A DNA stretch of 64,000 bases, from IMG/VR virus record IMGVR_UViG_3300020468_000005, positions 24,573 to 88,572 of that record; one strand, written 5' to 3'. Positions within the stretch are counted from its first letter, which is position 1; every line of letters starts with the position of its first letter. The translations under genes were made by a program, and so were the position numbers. The notes beneath the pieces were generated by a model. The model was given only the letters and a program-made list of their open reading frames with translations, was not told where the DNA came from and did not search any database. Shown in pieces: positions 21,901 to 31,300 of the stretch. Source of the DNA: a virus.

Positions 21901-22628
21901 TAACACCACAAATTCAAAATCAAACTCAACCAAAAACAAGTATCATTCCAAGAGTATTGGGTACAAGTGGTACTTCATGTGGTCCTGATAGCGATGGGGG
22001 TAATTCTGGTTTAGAGACTTCTTTCGTTAAAGATACTACTTATCTTGATGTGGTTATTGGAGAAGAGAATTACTTCCCTGCTACTAAGATTATTGCTAAC
22101 CAACTCAATGAGATTAACCGTATGAATAATGTGAAGTCGTTTACTATGGAGTTGGATTTAGAATCTGAGGTATCTCACCTATCTCCTGTGATTGATCTAT
22201 CTGCTGTATCAATTATTACAACAGCAAATATCATTAATAACCTTGAACCTACTGCTAATATTGGTAGCGAATGTGCAGCAAATTACATTACTAAGGTTGC
22301 TCGAATGGATAAGAGTGCCACTGGATTGAAGGTTATGCTTACTGCTAACACATGGACACAATCCACTATTAGAGTGATGTACAAGTTAGTACCTGTTGGT
22401 TATGCTGGTGCTCTTGATGATTTACCTTTCCAATTCTTTAATACTACAGGTATTCCAGACAGCGGTATTATTACACCACAGAATGATCTCTTTACATTTA
22501 CTGATTATGAGTATACAATAGATGATACTGAGGACTTCGATGGATTCCAAATCAAAGTAAGTTTCATTGCTTATTCTGAACCATATATACCGAGGATAAA
22601 AGACTTCAGAGCAATCGCTTTAGCATAA
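15921..22628 (+). CDS. DUF4815-containing baseplate or tail structural protein (2235 aa)
   Basis: The N terminus (IAPYFDDFDDSKGFLKVLFK, then GYPVQARELTTLQSLLQNQI) is the DUF4815 signature, found in large tail-associated proteins of T4-like marine phages. The gene lies where T4 has gp9-gp10, so attachment of fibres to the baseplate is a reasonable inference. Near residues 1305-1332 is a very basic Arg/Thr-rich stretch (RRRTKRSRVRT and further TTR units). It is followed by SLGNKVVSVDHIQFMRSRNI and RTKFFGFFDG, a segment common in this family. An EIIxY-like module lies near residues 1880-1940 (DEIIAYSG). The C-terminal part, with EENYFPATKIIANQLNEIN and an aromatic beta-rich end, is non-repetitive. 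ATG directly abuts the gp8 stop. Confidence 0.8.
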   Translation: MAQNTNLNIAPYFDDFDDSKGFLKVLFKPGYPVQARELTTLQSLLQNQIDSFGQGVYKEGAQVIPGGITLNKDVACVIIQNNYLNLDVELYRTQLDNLVLKGSTSGVRARVLFSISSTTSTRNNITFYINYLQKADDNVTTTFTDGETLTCESDITYAATTIAANTPLAQLLNSNANSKGSTANVGAGVYYTRGYFAPVHEQTLILDQYGTDPTYKVGLKVEEKIITADEDESLYDNAIGSTNFSAPGADRFKINLTLIKKNLADPNSADFIELLRTNVGEIEKKVERSDLGFIQDVLATRTKEESGDYYVKKFEIDARENLNDGFNNGVYDAGATTGDGNTADEANIAIQLSSGQAYISGYRTERLSTTYKDVAKPRTFVGENNKYIATDIGNYVFMTNGHKAPAIYEIINLRDEITGTPGTAAGNIIGQTRVLNFSYESGTVNNQSTVYRTNLVDTKFFTRLDCQSNVNWQLGDFVVGRTSGATGFVAITNSSSQVGYLSDVIGTFTQNEQLDLNAASSGTNIGQLDNNTSAVKSYNFSDVKSYSFGSNGTADAVLDVKVALPGSGPIISSQSGSGTSQTATVTATLSNFNVQLKVGDIVEFTNANIAHKVKVTAVTDAFSFTIQKIEAGAGNMTDSAITGQIVRSRPEVKDAQKNKLVTALGYDAVKNTNKNNTQNPTGSFRKYFAGGAASGGQLGFNAGSGLVFTNTNNNDTFLLINNTNGDLLQAPSTDVATGQNVQVSGLSGTNNYSLIATVSASDRSAKGKTTERMKILKIDKSFAAGVNGLTQENATGDGYGYRVDDARISLGSGDVFKIKAIYEANGSTATADNTIPNMQFTNLVGTLSTDEVITGDTSGARGRIVAVGGNSNQIYFIPVEDDKFTDGETVTAPNATLKLIAGTVQSGGKNITDSYDLDDGQRDQFYDYSSIVRKSGYAAPTHQVLVIYDRFLTTAGINPYTVDSYDTADYKIIPNYDGEELRDSVDFRPIVPEKLANTGSVTSPFTLNGTEFFDFGSRAFTGNETGVPGPGETTIISLEHYLARVDKVFMNKDNEIQVVKGAPSTNPVEPEDIEDAMLLATINYNPYVFDVDKDVSIRETNFKRYTFRDIQQLEDRIKTLEYYTQLSLLESETASMEIRDTSGLSRFKNGFVVDNFASLSTSDTLHRDYRVSLDFDEGQCRPSHYTTQVPLTFSTASTNVQQTGDLVTLPYTSTVLLDQPYSSGVENVNPFNVFTYVGDIQLHPESDNWVDTKTLNPVKGPVVEGNFLTTVREYNADQNGFSPTQWNSWKTTWTGKTKSVDVGSWRRRTKRSRVRTITTTRTTTRKQTRTGIRYRVTPVIEQKSLGNKVVSVDHIQFMRSRNIEFNCKKLKPRTKFFGFFDGIALPTKLVTPKIIGLTKDSSSDSKTNNIPFQVGETVYVNSAGSPGFTPKKGFRFKARVAAPNEGFEINPLDGTDIQSTNDYTSNLGFLNIDTKSLADQAKGTYYGSPKINDYIIGETSGAIAKVTSKDLISDKRGKLRGSFFIDSPKGTGNLKFKTGNKLFRLTDDASDSKVIGVSDSSAEVEFTSSGILQTVQDQIISVRNAKVTSEEMFDSRTVKDTKQSKKNEVRFCDPLAQTFLIEDSSLEGGVFLTKIDIFFFTKDEEIPVSLDIRTVVNGNPTQIIVPLSKVIKDPEDVFISADASKPTSFEFESPVYLPFRQEHAIVLTSDSNQYKVFISILGEDAIDAAHAGEKISEQPYIGVLFKSQNASTWTPSQYEDLMFKIYRAEFALPSTSSNSKLVLENAQLGESNGGFLNLAANSMQMTAGQDEIRVFHGNHGMQSPLNYVQISGVTSEVPDTALTSTISTTGTSTFTVTNAALFHTTMGGSAISNSNPGFVRILGEAEDGSGDEIIAYSGINSNTITIASNGRNHSGSAGGSTGLSHSSGAIVQCYNLNGIPLTSINATHTAPGGIISINSPHSYNLKVTGKTANTSMMGGGVFITASQNIPWDVLTPQIQNQTQPKTSIIPRVLGTSGTSCGPDSDGGNSGLETSFVKDTTYLDVVIGEENYFPATKIIANQLNEINRMNNVKSFTMELDLESEVSHLSPVIDLSAVSIITTANIINNLEPTANIGSECAANYITKVARMDKSATGLKVMLTANTWTQSTIRVMYKLVPVGYAGALDDLPFQFFNTTGIPDSGIITPQNDLFTFTDYEYTIDDTEDFDGFQIKVSFIAYSEPYIPRIKDFRAIALA

Positions 22629-22852
22629 TGGAAGATAAAATACTTGATCTAATCCCTGTCGAAGGACATAACTCCCTCGGCAGGGATGCTGATTCTAATG
22701 CAATCGTCAATACAGACGATAGTGCATATGACGCTTATATAAAAGCAAGAGAAAATGCACGCAACAAAGATCGCACTTTAGATGACTTGAAGAGAGAAGT
22801 TGACGAACTTAAAGACCTTATAAACGACTTAATACAGAAAGAGGATAAATAA
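22628..22852 (+). CDS. Small acidic coiled-coil protein
   Basis: This is a 74-residue protein of unknown function. Its ATG shares one base with the stop of the DUF4815 gene (TAATG), which implies translational coupling. The C-terminal half (residues 38-74) is a charged heptad-like helix with DDLKREVDELKDLINDL. The N-terminal half contains LIPVEGHNSLGRDADSNAIV. Short proteins of this kind, with an N-terminal segment and a short coiled coil, commonly sit between structural genes in marine T4-like phages. A connector or assembly role is inference. Confidence 0.65.
   Translation: MEDKILDLIPVEGHNSLGRDADSNAIVNTDDSAYDAYIKARENARNKDRTLDDLKREVDELKDLINDLIQKEDK
22844..22851 (+). promoter_or_regulatory. 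Probable late promoter upstream of the 112-aa protein
   Basis: GATAAATA fits the relaxed NATAAATA late motif described for T4-like cyanophages. It overlaps the end of the coiled-coil gene, about 35 bases before the ATG at 22887. A CTAAATA at about 22860 is a weaker alternative. Confidence 0.45.
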
Positions 22853-22886
22853 AGTTAAGCTAAATATTATATGGAATTCTTAGAGA

Positions 22887-23225
22887 ATGGCAAGTGCTGT
22901 ATCCAACCTACTAATATATCAAGGTTCTGACTTTATCATCGACTTCACAGTTGAGAATGATAATGGCACAGAATTTAACCTTACAGGATATACAGTAGCA
23001 AGTTTGATAAAGAAACACTACACAAGTAGTACTTCTCAAACTGTAACGTCTGCAGTCCTGACTCCTACAACGAGTGGAAGAATACAATTATCTCTAACTA
23101 ATTCCCAGACCGCTGCTATGAAAAGTGGACGGTATGTGTATGATGTCGTCATAACTTCAGCATCTGGTATCAAGTCCAGAGTGTTAGAGGGTTCAGTAAG
23201 CGTACTTGAGGGGGTAACACTTTAA
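22887..23225 (+). CDS. Small beta-sandwich virion protein (BppU N-terminal-like)
   Basis: This 112-residue protein begins LLIYQGSDFIIDFTVENDNG, then has FNLTGYTVASLIKK, LSLTNSQTAAMKSGRYVYDV and a closing RVLEGSVSVLEG. The pattern of a substrate-like strand, an LTG turn, a ta-sL-x-x-G-x-Y-x-YDV core and a terminal G-x-V-x-V strand is that of the Ig-like BppU N-terminal type domain, used in baseplate and fibre attachment proteins. It is followed without a gap by a short Gly-rich protein and a fibre. A role as fibre connector is likely but inferred. Confidence 0.6.
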   Translation: MASAVSNLLIYQGSDFIIDFTVENDNGTEFNLTGYTVASLIKKHYTSSTSQTVTSAVLTPTTSGRIQLSLTNSQTAAMKSGRYVYDVVITSASGIKSRVLEGSVSVLEGVTL

Positions 23226-23447
23226 ATGGCAAGATTAAGATTTGGGGACCAATCAGTCCCAAGAGTAACTCGTGTCGCCACTGGTGGTGGCGGTGGCACG
23301 ATTGGTGCTATGTCAGACGTAGATTTGACAGATGTATCACAAGGTGGACTAGCAGAAGGTTCAGTGCTTGTGTATGATTCAGCAGCAACAAGATTTGTCG
23401 CCACGAATGTTTTAAATCACGTAACAGTAAACGGGGGTAGCTTCTAA
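23226..23447 (+). CDS. Short Gly-rich fibre connector-like protein
   Basis: This 73-residue protein starts directly after the previous stop and overlaps the next start by one base (TAATG). It has a basic N terminus (MARLRFGDQSVPRVTRV), a GGGGG linker and a segment with MSDVDLTDVSQGGLAEGSVLVYD, which resembles the short fibre-shaft turns of phage fibres. Its end, VNGGSF, resembles the LDGGTF end of the following 561-residue fibre. It could be an adaptor or a minimal fibre. Function is not known. Confidence 0.55.
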   Translation: MARLRFGDQSVPRVTRVATGGGGGTIGAMSDVDLTDVSQGGLAEGSVLVYDSAATRFVATNVLNHVTVNGGSF

Positions 23448-25132
23448 TGGCATCCAATATTCTAATTAAAAGGAGTACTGGTTCAACCGCACCTGGTAGT
23501 ATTACATTTGGTGAACTCGCCATTACTACAGGAGCAAACGGAACTCAGGCAAACGCAGGAGACAGACTATTCATTGGAGACAATAATGGTGCTGCACAGA
23601 TTGTCGGTGGTAGATATTTTATGGACATGTTGGATCATGTTCATGGTACATTAACTGCTAGTTCATCTGTAATAGTCGATAGTAATTCAAAAATTGATCA
23701 GTGGAATGTTGACGACATCACCCTTGATGCAAATGTCATTACAACATCTACTACTGATGCTGACCTTATCTTCCGTGCAAATGGTACAGGTAAACTGGTT
23801 ATTGAAGATGGTCAGGAACTAGAGTTTGGAACTACAGGAGATGTAGAACTCTCATATAATGACTCAGATGCAGTTTTAGACATCAAGCGTGTAGCAGGTA
23901 CCCCCGACTTGCGTATTGCTGATGATATGAAACTAAACTTTGGTAATACAAAGGATGCTTCTATCAGATATGACGAGACAACTTCTGACAAGATTCAAGT
24001 AGAAGGTGCAGACTGGAACTATAGTACAGGTGTACTAGTCAACTATGCTGATACTACAGATGCTTCTAACGTTGCCACAGCAGGTGTTACATTTGCGGGT
24101 GGTATTGGTGTAGGAGCTACTGCATGGATCAAAGACCTTAAGGTTGATGATAATACAGTTCTTGGTACTGCTGATACAGATACACTGGAAGTTAATGCAA
24201 CAACTACCTTCCAGAATGGTGTAACCTTTAATGGAACCACAAACATTTCTGGTAATACATCTCAGACTGGTTCTATTGAAATTGATAACCTTAAGTTAGA
24301 CGGAAACGTACTTTCTACTATTAATAGTATACAAGAATTGATTATTGACCCATTTCCTGCAGGTGGAGACGCTGATGGTTTGGTCATAATTAAAGGTGAC
24401 CTTCAAATTGATGGTACAACAACTACTGTTAATAGTGCTTCAATGTCTGTTAACGATCCTACTATTGAATTAGGAGATCCCACTACACCGATCACAGTTA
24501 AAACTCTTGCTACCTTTGCGGGTAACGCAACAGTTGCTGTTGTAGTTGATGCAGTGGAGCAATTATCAGTCGGTGATTCAATCACTGGTACTGGTATTCC
24601 TGGTGGCACAACAATCTCTGCTATCAACACAGGTACAAAAACTATTACATTAAGTGCAGCAATTACTGCTGACCAAGTTGTAGGTGCTACCTTAGTTACA
24701 GTTAGAGGTGCTGATGATGCAATGGATCGTGGTGTTAAAATTCACTACAATCTATCTGGAACCAATAAATTTGGTTTCTTTGGTTATGACCGCACTGGTG
24801 GTGGTGACGGTGCAGGTGCTTGGACATTTATTGAAGAAGCAACTGACACAGGTACTGTTTTTGGTGTAACTGGAAACCGTGGTACTGTTCTTATCGGTGA
24901 TCTTGAACTAGACACTGACCTTGAAGTTCAGTTTGGTGGTACTGGTGCAGGTACATTTACCTCAAATGGTATCGTATATGGTAATGGCACAAGTCCTCTA
25001 CAGGTAACTGCAGAGGCTAACATGGCATCACCTGGTACTGGAAATGATGCTACTACATCATATCAAGTATTGACTGTTACTTCAGCTGGAGTCCCAGTCT
25101 GGACAAACACCCTCGATGGAGGAACTTTTTAA
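23447..25132 (+). CDS. Tail fibre protein (561 aa)
   Basis: The N terminus (MASNILIKRSTGSTAPGSIT, then FGELAITT) is the attachment motif shared by many marine T4-like fibre genes, and the 2414-residue fibre begins similarly (MATRIKLKRST). The body is a long run of short beta turns typical of fibre shafts: IDQWNVDDITLDANVITT, LIFRANGTGKLVI, LEFGTTGDVELSYND, VTFNGTTNISGNT and LKLDGNVLSTINS. There is no enzymatic motif. The C terminus (YQVLTVTSAGVPVWTNTLDG, then GTF) is typical of a fibre end. It starts one base inside the previous stop codon. Whether it is a proximal or a separate fibre cannot be told from sequence. Confidence 0.75.
   Translation: MASNILIKRSTGSTAPGSITFGELAITTGANGTQANAGDRLFIGDNNGAAQIVGGRYFMDMLDHVHGTLTASSSVIVDSNSKIDQWNVDDITLDANVITTSTTDADLIFRANGTGKLVIEDGQELEFGTTGDVELSYNDSDAVLDIKRVAGTPDLRIADDMKLNFGNTKDASIRYDETTSDKIQVEGADWNYSTGVLVNYADTTDASNVATAGVTFAGGIGVGATAWIKDLKVDDNTVLGTADTDTLEVNATTTFQNGVTFNGTTNISGNTSQTGSIEIDNLKLDGNVLSTINSIQELIIDPFPAGGDADGLVIIKGDLQIDGTTTTVNSASMSVNDPTIELGDPTTPITVKTLATFAGNATVAVVVDAVEQLSVGDSITGTGIPGGTTISAINTGTKTITLSAAITADQVVGATLVTVRGADDAMDRGVKIHYNLSGTNKFGFFGYDRTGGGDGAGAWTFIEEATDTGTVFGVTGNRGTVLIGDLELDTDLEVQFGGTGAGTFTSNGIVYGNGTSPLQVTAEANMASPGTGNDATTSYQVLTVTSAGVPVWTNTLDGGTF
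24022..24037. repeat. Shorter copy of the recurrent inverted repeat
   Basis: TAGTACAGGTGTACTA has a 6-base stem around AGGT and the same core as the copies at 8969, 10415 and 11555. Here it lies in a fibre gene with no YPR repeat and encodes STGVL. Confidence 0.6.
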
Positions 25133-25142
25133 AATTTGAATT

Positions 25143-25349
25143 ATGAATGCACAAATTGTTATTAACACATTACAAAAGAAAATTTCTGAATTGACATTAG
25201 TAAATGTGATGTTAGAAGCACAAATAGCTGACTTACAAAATCAGTTAAATAGTATGAATCAAGACCAAATTCCTGAGAATGCTCTAGATGGCAACGAGAA
25301 TCAAGCTAAAGAGATCGACGACAGCAGCAGTCGTCCCGACAACTTCTAA
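25143..25349 (+). CDS. Small coiled-coil protein overlapping the 2414-aa fibre
   Basis: This 68-residue protein has one predicted coiled coil from about residue 5 to 42 (INTLQKKISELTLVNVMLEA, then QIADLQNQL), followed by an acidic tail. It begins ten bases after the previous stop and overlaps the next gene by 62 bases, so the fibre N terminus is encoded in another frame of its tail. Similar small coiled-coil ORFs lie at 22628 and 52276, which supports it being real. Function is unknown. Confidence 0.5.
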   Translation: MNAQIVINTLQKKISELTLVNVMLEAQIADLQNQLNSMNQDQIPENALDGNENQAKEIDDSSSRPDNF

Positions 25350-28300
25350 TTTAGAAGATGGCGAAATAGCTCTTAATATAGCGGATAGAAAACTATACGC
25401 TAGAAACGGATCAAATATAATAGAGGTTGCTAACCAGAAACCCAATACGGGTGAGGTGGTTACATCCATGCTTTCCACTGACATCACGAATGGTCAGGGG
25501 AATACTTATTATGTCGCGTCAGTAGGTTCAGATAATAATACTCTTGCTAATGGTGGTAATGCAGGTCTACATCCAGATACACCATTCCTTACTATTACAA
25601 AGGCACTTGGAACTGCCACAGCAGGTGATACAATCATAGTTGCACCAGGTGAGTATCAAGAAACATTCCCAATGACTGTACCTGACGGAGTCACTCTTCG
25701 TGGTACTAATTTACGTTCTACATCTGTAAAACCAACAGGTGTTACTAATGCTAACACTGCATTTAAACTTTCAGGAGACTGTCACGTTTCCGATTTAACA
25801 ATCAAAGATTTCTATTATGATAGTTCAAATGATGACGGATATGCGTTTGAACTTATCACTTCATTAAATTCTACACAGAGTCCATATATCGAGAGATGTA
25901 CAGTTAATACAAAAGGTAGTGTAACTAGTGCATCAGACCCTTATGGGTATGCACAGGGAGATGCAGGACGTGGTGCTAAGTTAGATGGTGCAAATATTGC
26001 AGCTGCATCACAGCATAGTTCTGTTTTATTCAATGAATGTACATTCATTACACCGAATCAGATTGGTGTAATTGCAACTAATGGTATAAGAGTTGAGTGG
26101 TTAAATTGCTTTAACTATTTCGCATCCATAGGTATTCAAGGTATTCAAGGTGCTACTGGTAAGTCTGGAACAGGTAATACAAGATTAAAACTAGGTGGAG
26201 TCAGTGGAACATACTCTACATCTGAGGTTACATATCAATTAGAGGACAGTTTCCAGTCAGGAACCTATGCTAGATCAAGTTCTACTGTTACATTGACAAG
26301 AACAGGACATGGTTTAGTAACAGGTGATTACATCTACGCAGATCATATCAGTGGTTCTGCTACAGATAATTTTTATCAAGTTACAAAGGTAGACAATAAT
26401 ACAGTCACATATGCAGATGGTGCATCTGGAACAACATCTGGTAATGTTACTTACAAGAAGGCAGTTGCACGAGGTGTAGTTTCTAGTAATGATGGAACTT
26501 ATATATTCATTACTGGTAAAGGAACTGGAGCATTTACTACAGTCAATAAATCCGCAAAAACTTTAAGTAGATTTGGTGACTCACAGTTAGATACAGCACA
26601 AAAGAAATTTGGAACATCATCTATATTATTAGACGGAACTGAAGATAACGTAAAAGTTCCAACTTCAGAAGACTTTGGATTTGGTACATCAAACTGGTGT
26701 TTAGAAGCATTCATAAGACCAAACAGTGTAACAGGCATACAGCATATATTTGATTTAAGAGATGCATCTGGTACAGATACTGCACCAAAATTATACTTAA
26801 ATGGCACAACCCTTCATTATGGAGTAGGTAATGCATCAACTCGTAGTGGTGGTACTTTATCAACTGGTACATGGTATCACGTTGCAGTAGCAAGACAGGG
26901 AGGAACCACAAAATTATTCTTAGATGGAGTAGAGTTAGGAACTGGTGCAGATACTAATGACTATGGTTCTACTAAACCAGTTATCATAGGTTCAGACTAT
27001 CAAGCATCTCCTACTGAAGCATTTAACGGACATATTGACGAGGTAAGAATTAGTAAAGGTGCTGCTAGATTCACTGCAGGATTTACCCCTACAACAGGCG
27101 AATACTCATCAGATCTTAATACAGTACTATTGCTTCATGCTAACGGTGATGACGCTTCTACGACCTTTACAGACGGGTCTGGTGGCACATCTGATATTAG
27201 ATCAAGTGGTGGTGATTCTGCTACATCTGTTATCACTGCTGACTATTCTGCATTCGGTGCTGAGATGCGTTCAGTTGCATCTGCATGTGTATATGGAAGT
27301 AAAGGTGTACAGGCAGACGGTTCTGGTGTAAAACTTATATTGACTGCACATAACTTTGGTTATGTTGGATCTGGTTCAGACTATACTAATGACCCATCTC
27401 TTGCTGTACAGGCAAATGAGGTAGAAGAACTTAACAATGGTAAGGTTCTATATTCTTCCACAGACCAAGACGGTGACTTCCGTGTTGGTGAAGCATTTTC
27501 TGTAGACCAAGAGACTGGTAACGTTCAATTCCAAGCAACCTCTACTGCTCAGTCTGCTGCAAATATTACGTTAAGTGATGGAACTGGTACTACTAACATT
27601 TTCCCTGCATACATTGAGACAGGTAACTTACGTTTAGCAGGTAACAGTATTACTTCAACGACAGGTCAGGTAATCGTTGACCCTTCTGGTCAGGAAGACT
27701 TTGTTGTTAACGCTGAAACAATCGTTAAAGAAGCAGTTTACTTTGATGTTAATAAGTCAATATCATTTGGTAGTGTAATCCAAGGTGCTCTTAATATTGC
27801 AGGATTCCAAGACAGTACATTATTTGGTTCATCTGAAGCATCTTGCTTCTCTACAAGATCATTTGTTGTTCTTAAGAATGGTTTAGGTACAGTTACAGTT
27901 ACTTCTGCAGGTACTGGATATGAGGGTGGACAACAATCCGTATCTGTAACATCAGATCCTTTCCAAAAAGGAACTGCCACAGCAGCATTAGCAACAACTG
28001 GTGCTATAAAATCAATTACGTTAAGTAATAGAGGAAGTGGTTATAGTGCTTCTCCAGACATCACATTTTCATCTGGAGCTGCTGCAGCGACTGCTAATTT
28101 AGGTCAAGCAGGTAATGTTGTAGCCGCAGCAGTTGATTTTGGTGGTACTAACTATTCAGGACCTACTGCAGTCGTAGATCCACCTCCTCAAAATACATTT
28201 TCACCTAGTGGTACTGTTGTTGATACAACTGCGAATACTATTACAATTTCTAGTCACAGTTTTGAAACTGGTGATCAAGTAACATATGATTCTCAAACTC

Positions 28301-31300
28301 TTGATGCTGGTGCAACATCTGTTGGTGGTCTTACTCATAACAGCACCTATTATATCATTTGGGTAGATACAGATACTATTAAAGTAGCAGCATCACTATC
28401 AGATGCAAACGCAGGAACTGAAATATCATTGGGACCTGCTACAGGTTCTAACGATCAGTTCTTCATTGGAACATCTGCAACTCTTAATTTAGGACAAACA
28501 GGTGGTGTCATTGATAGTGTCACAATAACTTCTGCAGGATCTGGATACCAATCAAACCCATCAGTTACTATTGCTGATTCAGGAACTGGTTCTGGTGCTG
28601 TATTAACTACAACTCTTGGATATACTGTTCAAAGTATAACTGTATCAGATGGTGGTCAATACACATCTGCAACTTTACCAACTATAACATTTGCTAATGC
28701 TGCTGGTGATACTACAGGATCTGGAGTTGCAGGTTCACCTGATATAGGTTTCCCTGTTGAAACTCTAACTGTAACTGGTAACGGTCTGGGTTATAGAAAT
28801 ACTCCTGGTGTTACATTTACTGGTGGTACTCCCTCTCAGGAAGCAAATGCTACTGCAGTTCTTGATGAAAAGACTGGTAGACTTTCCTCAATTACTCTTG
28901 ATAGTGGTGGTATTGGATATTCATCTGCTCCTACTGTTGAAGTAACTGGAGGTGGTGGTAAAGATGGTGTTGTTAATATTGATATTCAATCAATATCTGG
29001 TACTATTACATCTTCTGGTTCTGGATACTTAGCAGGTTCATATCCAAACGTACAGTTTACTGGTGGAGCTCCAACTACAACTACAACTGCCACATTCGTA
29101 ATTCCTGGTTTTAGTGGAAGTATCACAAATGGTGGTTCTGGATATACTGATGGTACATACCAAACAAACTTTAGAAACGTACCAACTGCAACTTATACAG
29201 TTACTGTTGTTCAAAGAGATAAATTAAATCTTTCTAATATTACTGGTGGAACATTTGCTGTAGGTAATACTGTTACTGGTTCTGTTTCTGGTGCAACTGG
29301 AACAGTTACTAAGGTTCTTACTGATGCTGTTTTTGTTAACAACGTAACTGGTTCATTCTTAGATGCTCAACAAGAAAATATAGCTACTGGTGGTGTTAGT
29401 GCTCAACTTGATTCATTGAACCTTGCTACTAATAGGTACTTGATTGACACAGGATCAGGACCTGTTGAAGCTCCATCCATTACACTAGTTGATAATAATA
29501 CATATCGTTTTGATCAGAGTGACTCTAGTAATGCTACTCATGAATTAGCAATACAGTCAGTAACTAACGTTACTACAAGAAATGCAGGTACTGCAGGTAC
29601 TGCGGGTGCATATTTTGAAATGATAGTTGGTTCTGTGTCTGGAACTACTACTGACGGTACATATCAATGTGTTCAACATGGTGTTGCCATGAGTGAACCA
29701 ACTCCTAACTTAACATTTACATCTGGTTCTTCAGGTAACTCTGGTGATCAGATGACTGGTGATTTCACAGTTAGTGGTGGAGCAATAACTTCACTTTCTA
29801 TATTGACACAAGGTTTAGGATATGCATTAAATAACCAGTTAACTGTAGATCCTGGTGATGTTGGTGGTACTGGTTCTGGATTTATATACACTTTGAATAG
29901 TGAACAGACTGGAGTTACAGCAGTTAATGATATATCCCTAACAGGTGCAGGTTATAATATTGGTGATGTTCTTTCAGTAGATGATGCTACAGTTGGTGGT
30001 GGAGGTGGAGCTGGATTCCAGTTCACAGTTAATAACGTAGGTTTTGCAACTGGAGCTACAGTAACCACACCAGGTACTGCATTTGAAGCAGCTGACGCTC
30101 CGATAATAGGTAACGTTGGTGGTGACCAAGCAGTTCAAGGAACAGGTTTAGTTTTAGACATTGCTACTATTAGTAGTGAGAAAAATATTGAGTTAACTCA
30201 AGAAGGTCTACTTACTTTAGGACCTACTGGTGGTGCTCAGGTAATAATGAATCCAGATGGAACTACAACTGCAGCAAACTGGAATATATCAGCAGCTGGT
30301 GGTTCTACATTTACAACTATAGCTGGTACAACTGGAACGTTTAGTTCCACGCTAACTGTTCAGAGTACATCTACCTTTACTGGATTGGGAACATTCAATG
30401 GTGGTATAACTGTAAGTGGTGCTTCAAGTAGCATAGACCAAGCAACAATTAAACTTGATGATGGTGCAGAAGCAACTCCAACGCTAACATTTACTAATTC
30501 TAATACTAGTGGATTCTATAGATCTGCAAGTAACACAATTGGAATTACTCTTGGTGGAACTCAATTTGGTGAGATTGGTGCTTCTAGAGGTATAGATGCA
30601 AAACTATTCCAAGCAGATGCTACAGTTGGTAGTCTAACTCCATTCTTCAAAGTAGATACTGCTAACACTAAGGTACAGATAGGACCTGCTGCAGCACAAA
30701 TAGAAATTGACAATACTAATACTATTTTTGGTAATGGTTCAGATATTAATGTACCACTAAACTTTGATACCAAAGGTGAAGGTAATTTTGTATTTAAAGG
30801 TGGCACAAATGTTGACTTCTCTATAACTGATGGTACTGATGAAAAATTAAAAATTGATACTGGAACTGGTGATTTAACTGTTAGTGGTAACTTAGATGCT
30901 GGTCTTTTACGTATTCTTGATAATGTAGTTCAAAACAATAGTTCAACAGCAACAAGATCATTTGGTCAAATTCTTGCAGTATCAGTTACAGGAACTGGAT
31001 CTGGATATACTGACGGAACATACACAGCAACTGCAACAACTTCATCTGGAATTGGAACTGGATTGACTCTAACAGTCACAGTCGCTAGTGGAGACTTCTC
31101 AGCAGTAACTGTAGTTGCGAAGGGTCAAAATTATGCAGTAGGAGATACCATTCTTATAACAGCAGCAGGTGGTGGATCTGGTAGAACAATTACCGTTAGT
31201 GATGTTGATGGTACTGGTGTTGCGATCAAACCTTCTTCAGGATTTGATATTCTTTGTGATACTACTGGTTCACTTATAGTTCCATCAGGAACTACAAACG

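Noticed and set aside
25288-26100. Active pectate lyase in the fibre
   Set aside because: The beta-helix pattern is present but no catalytic Asp/Arg set is visible, so only a structural beta helix is supported.
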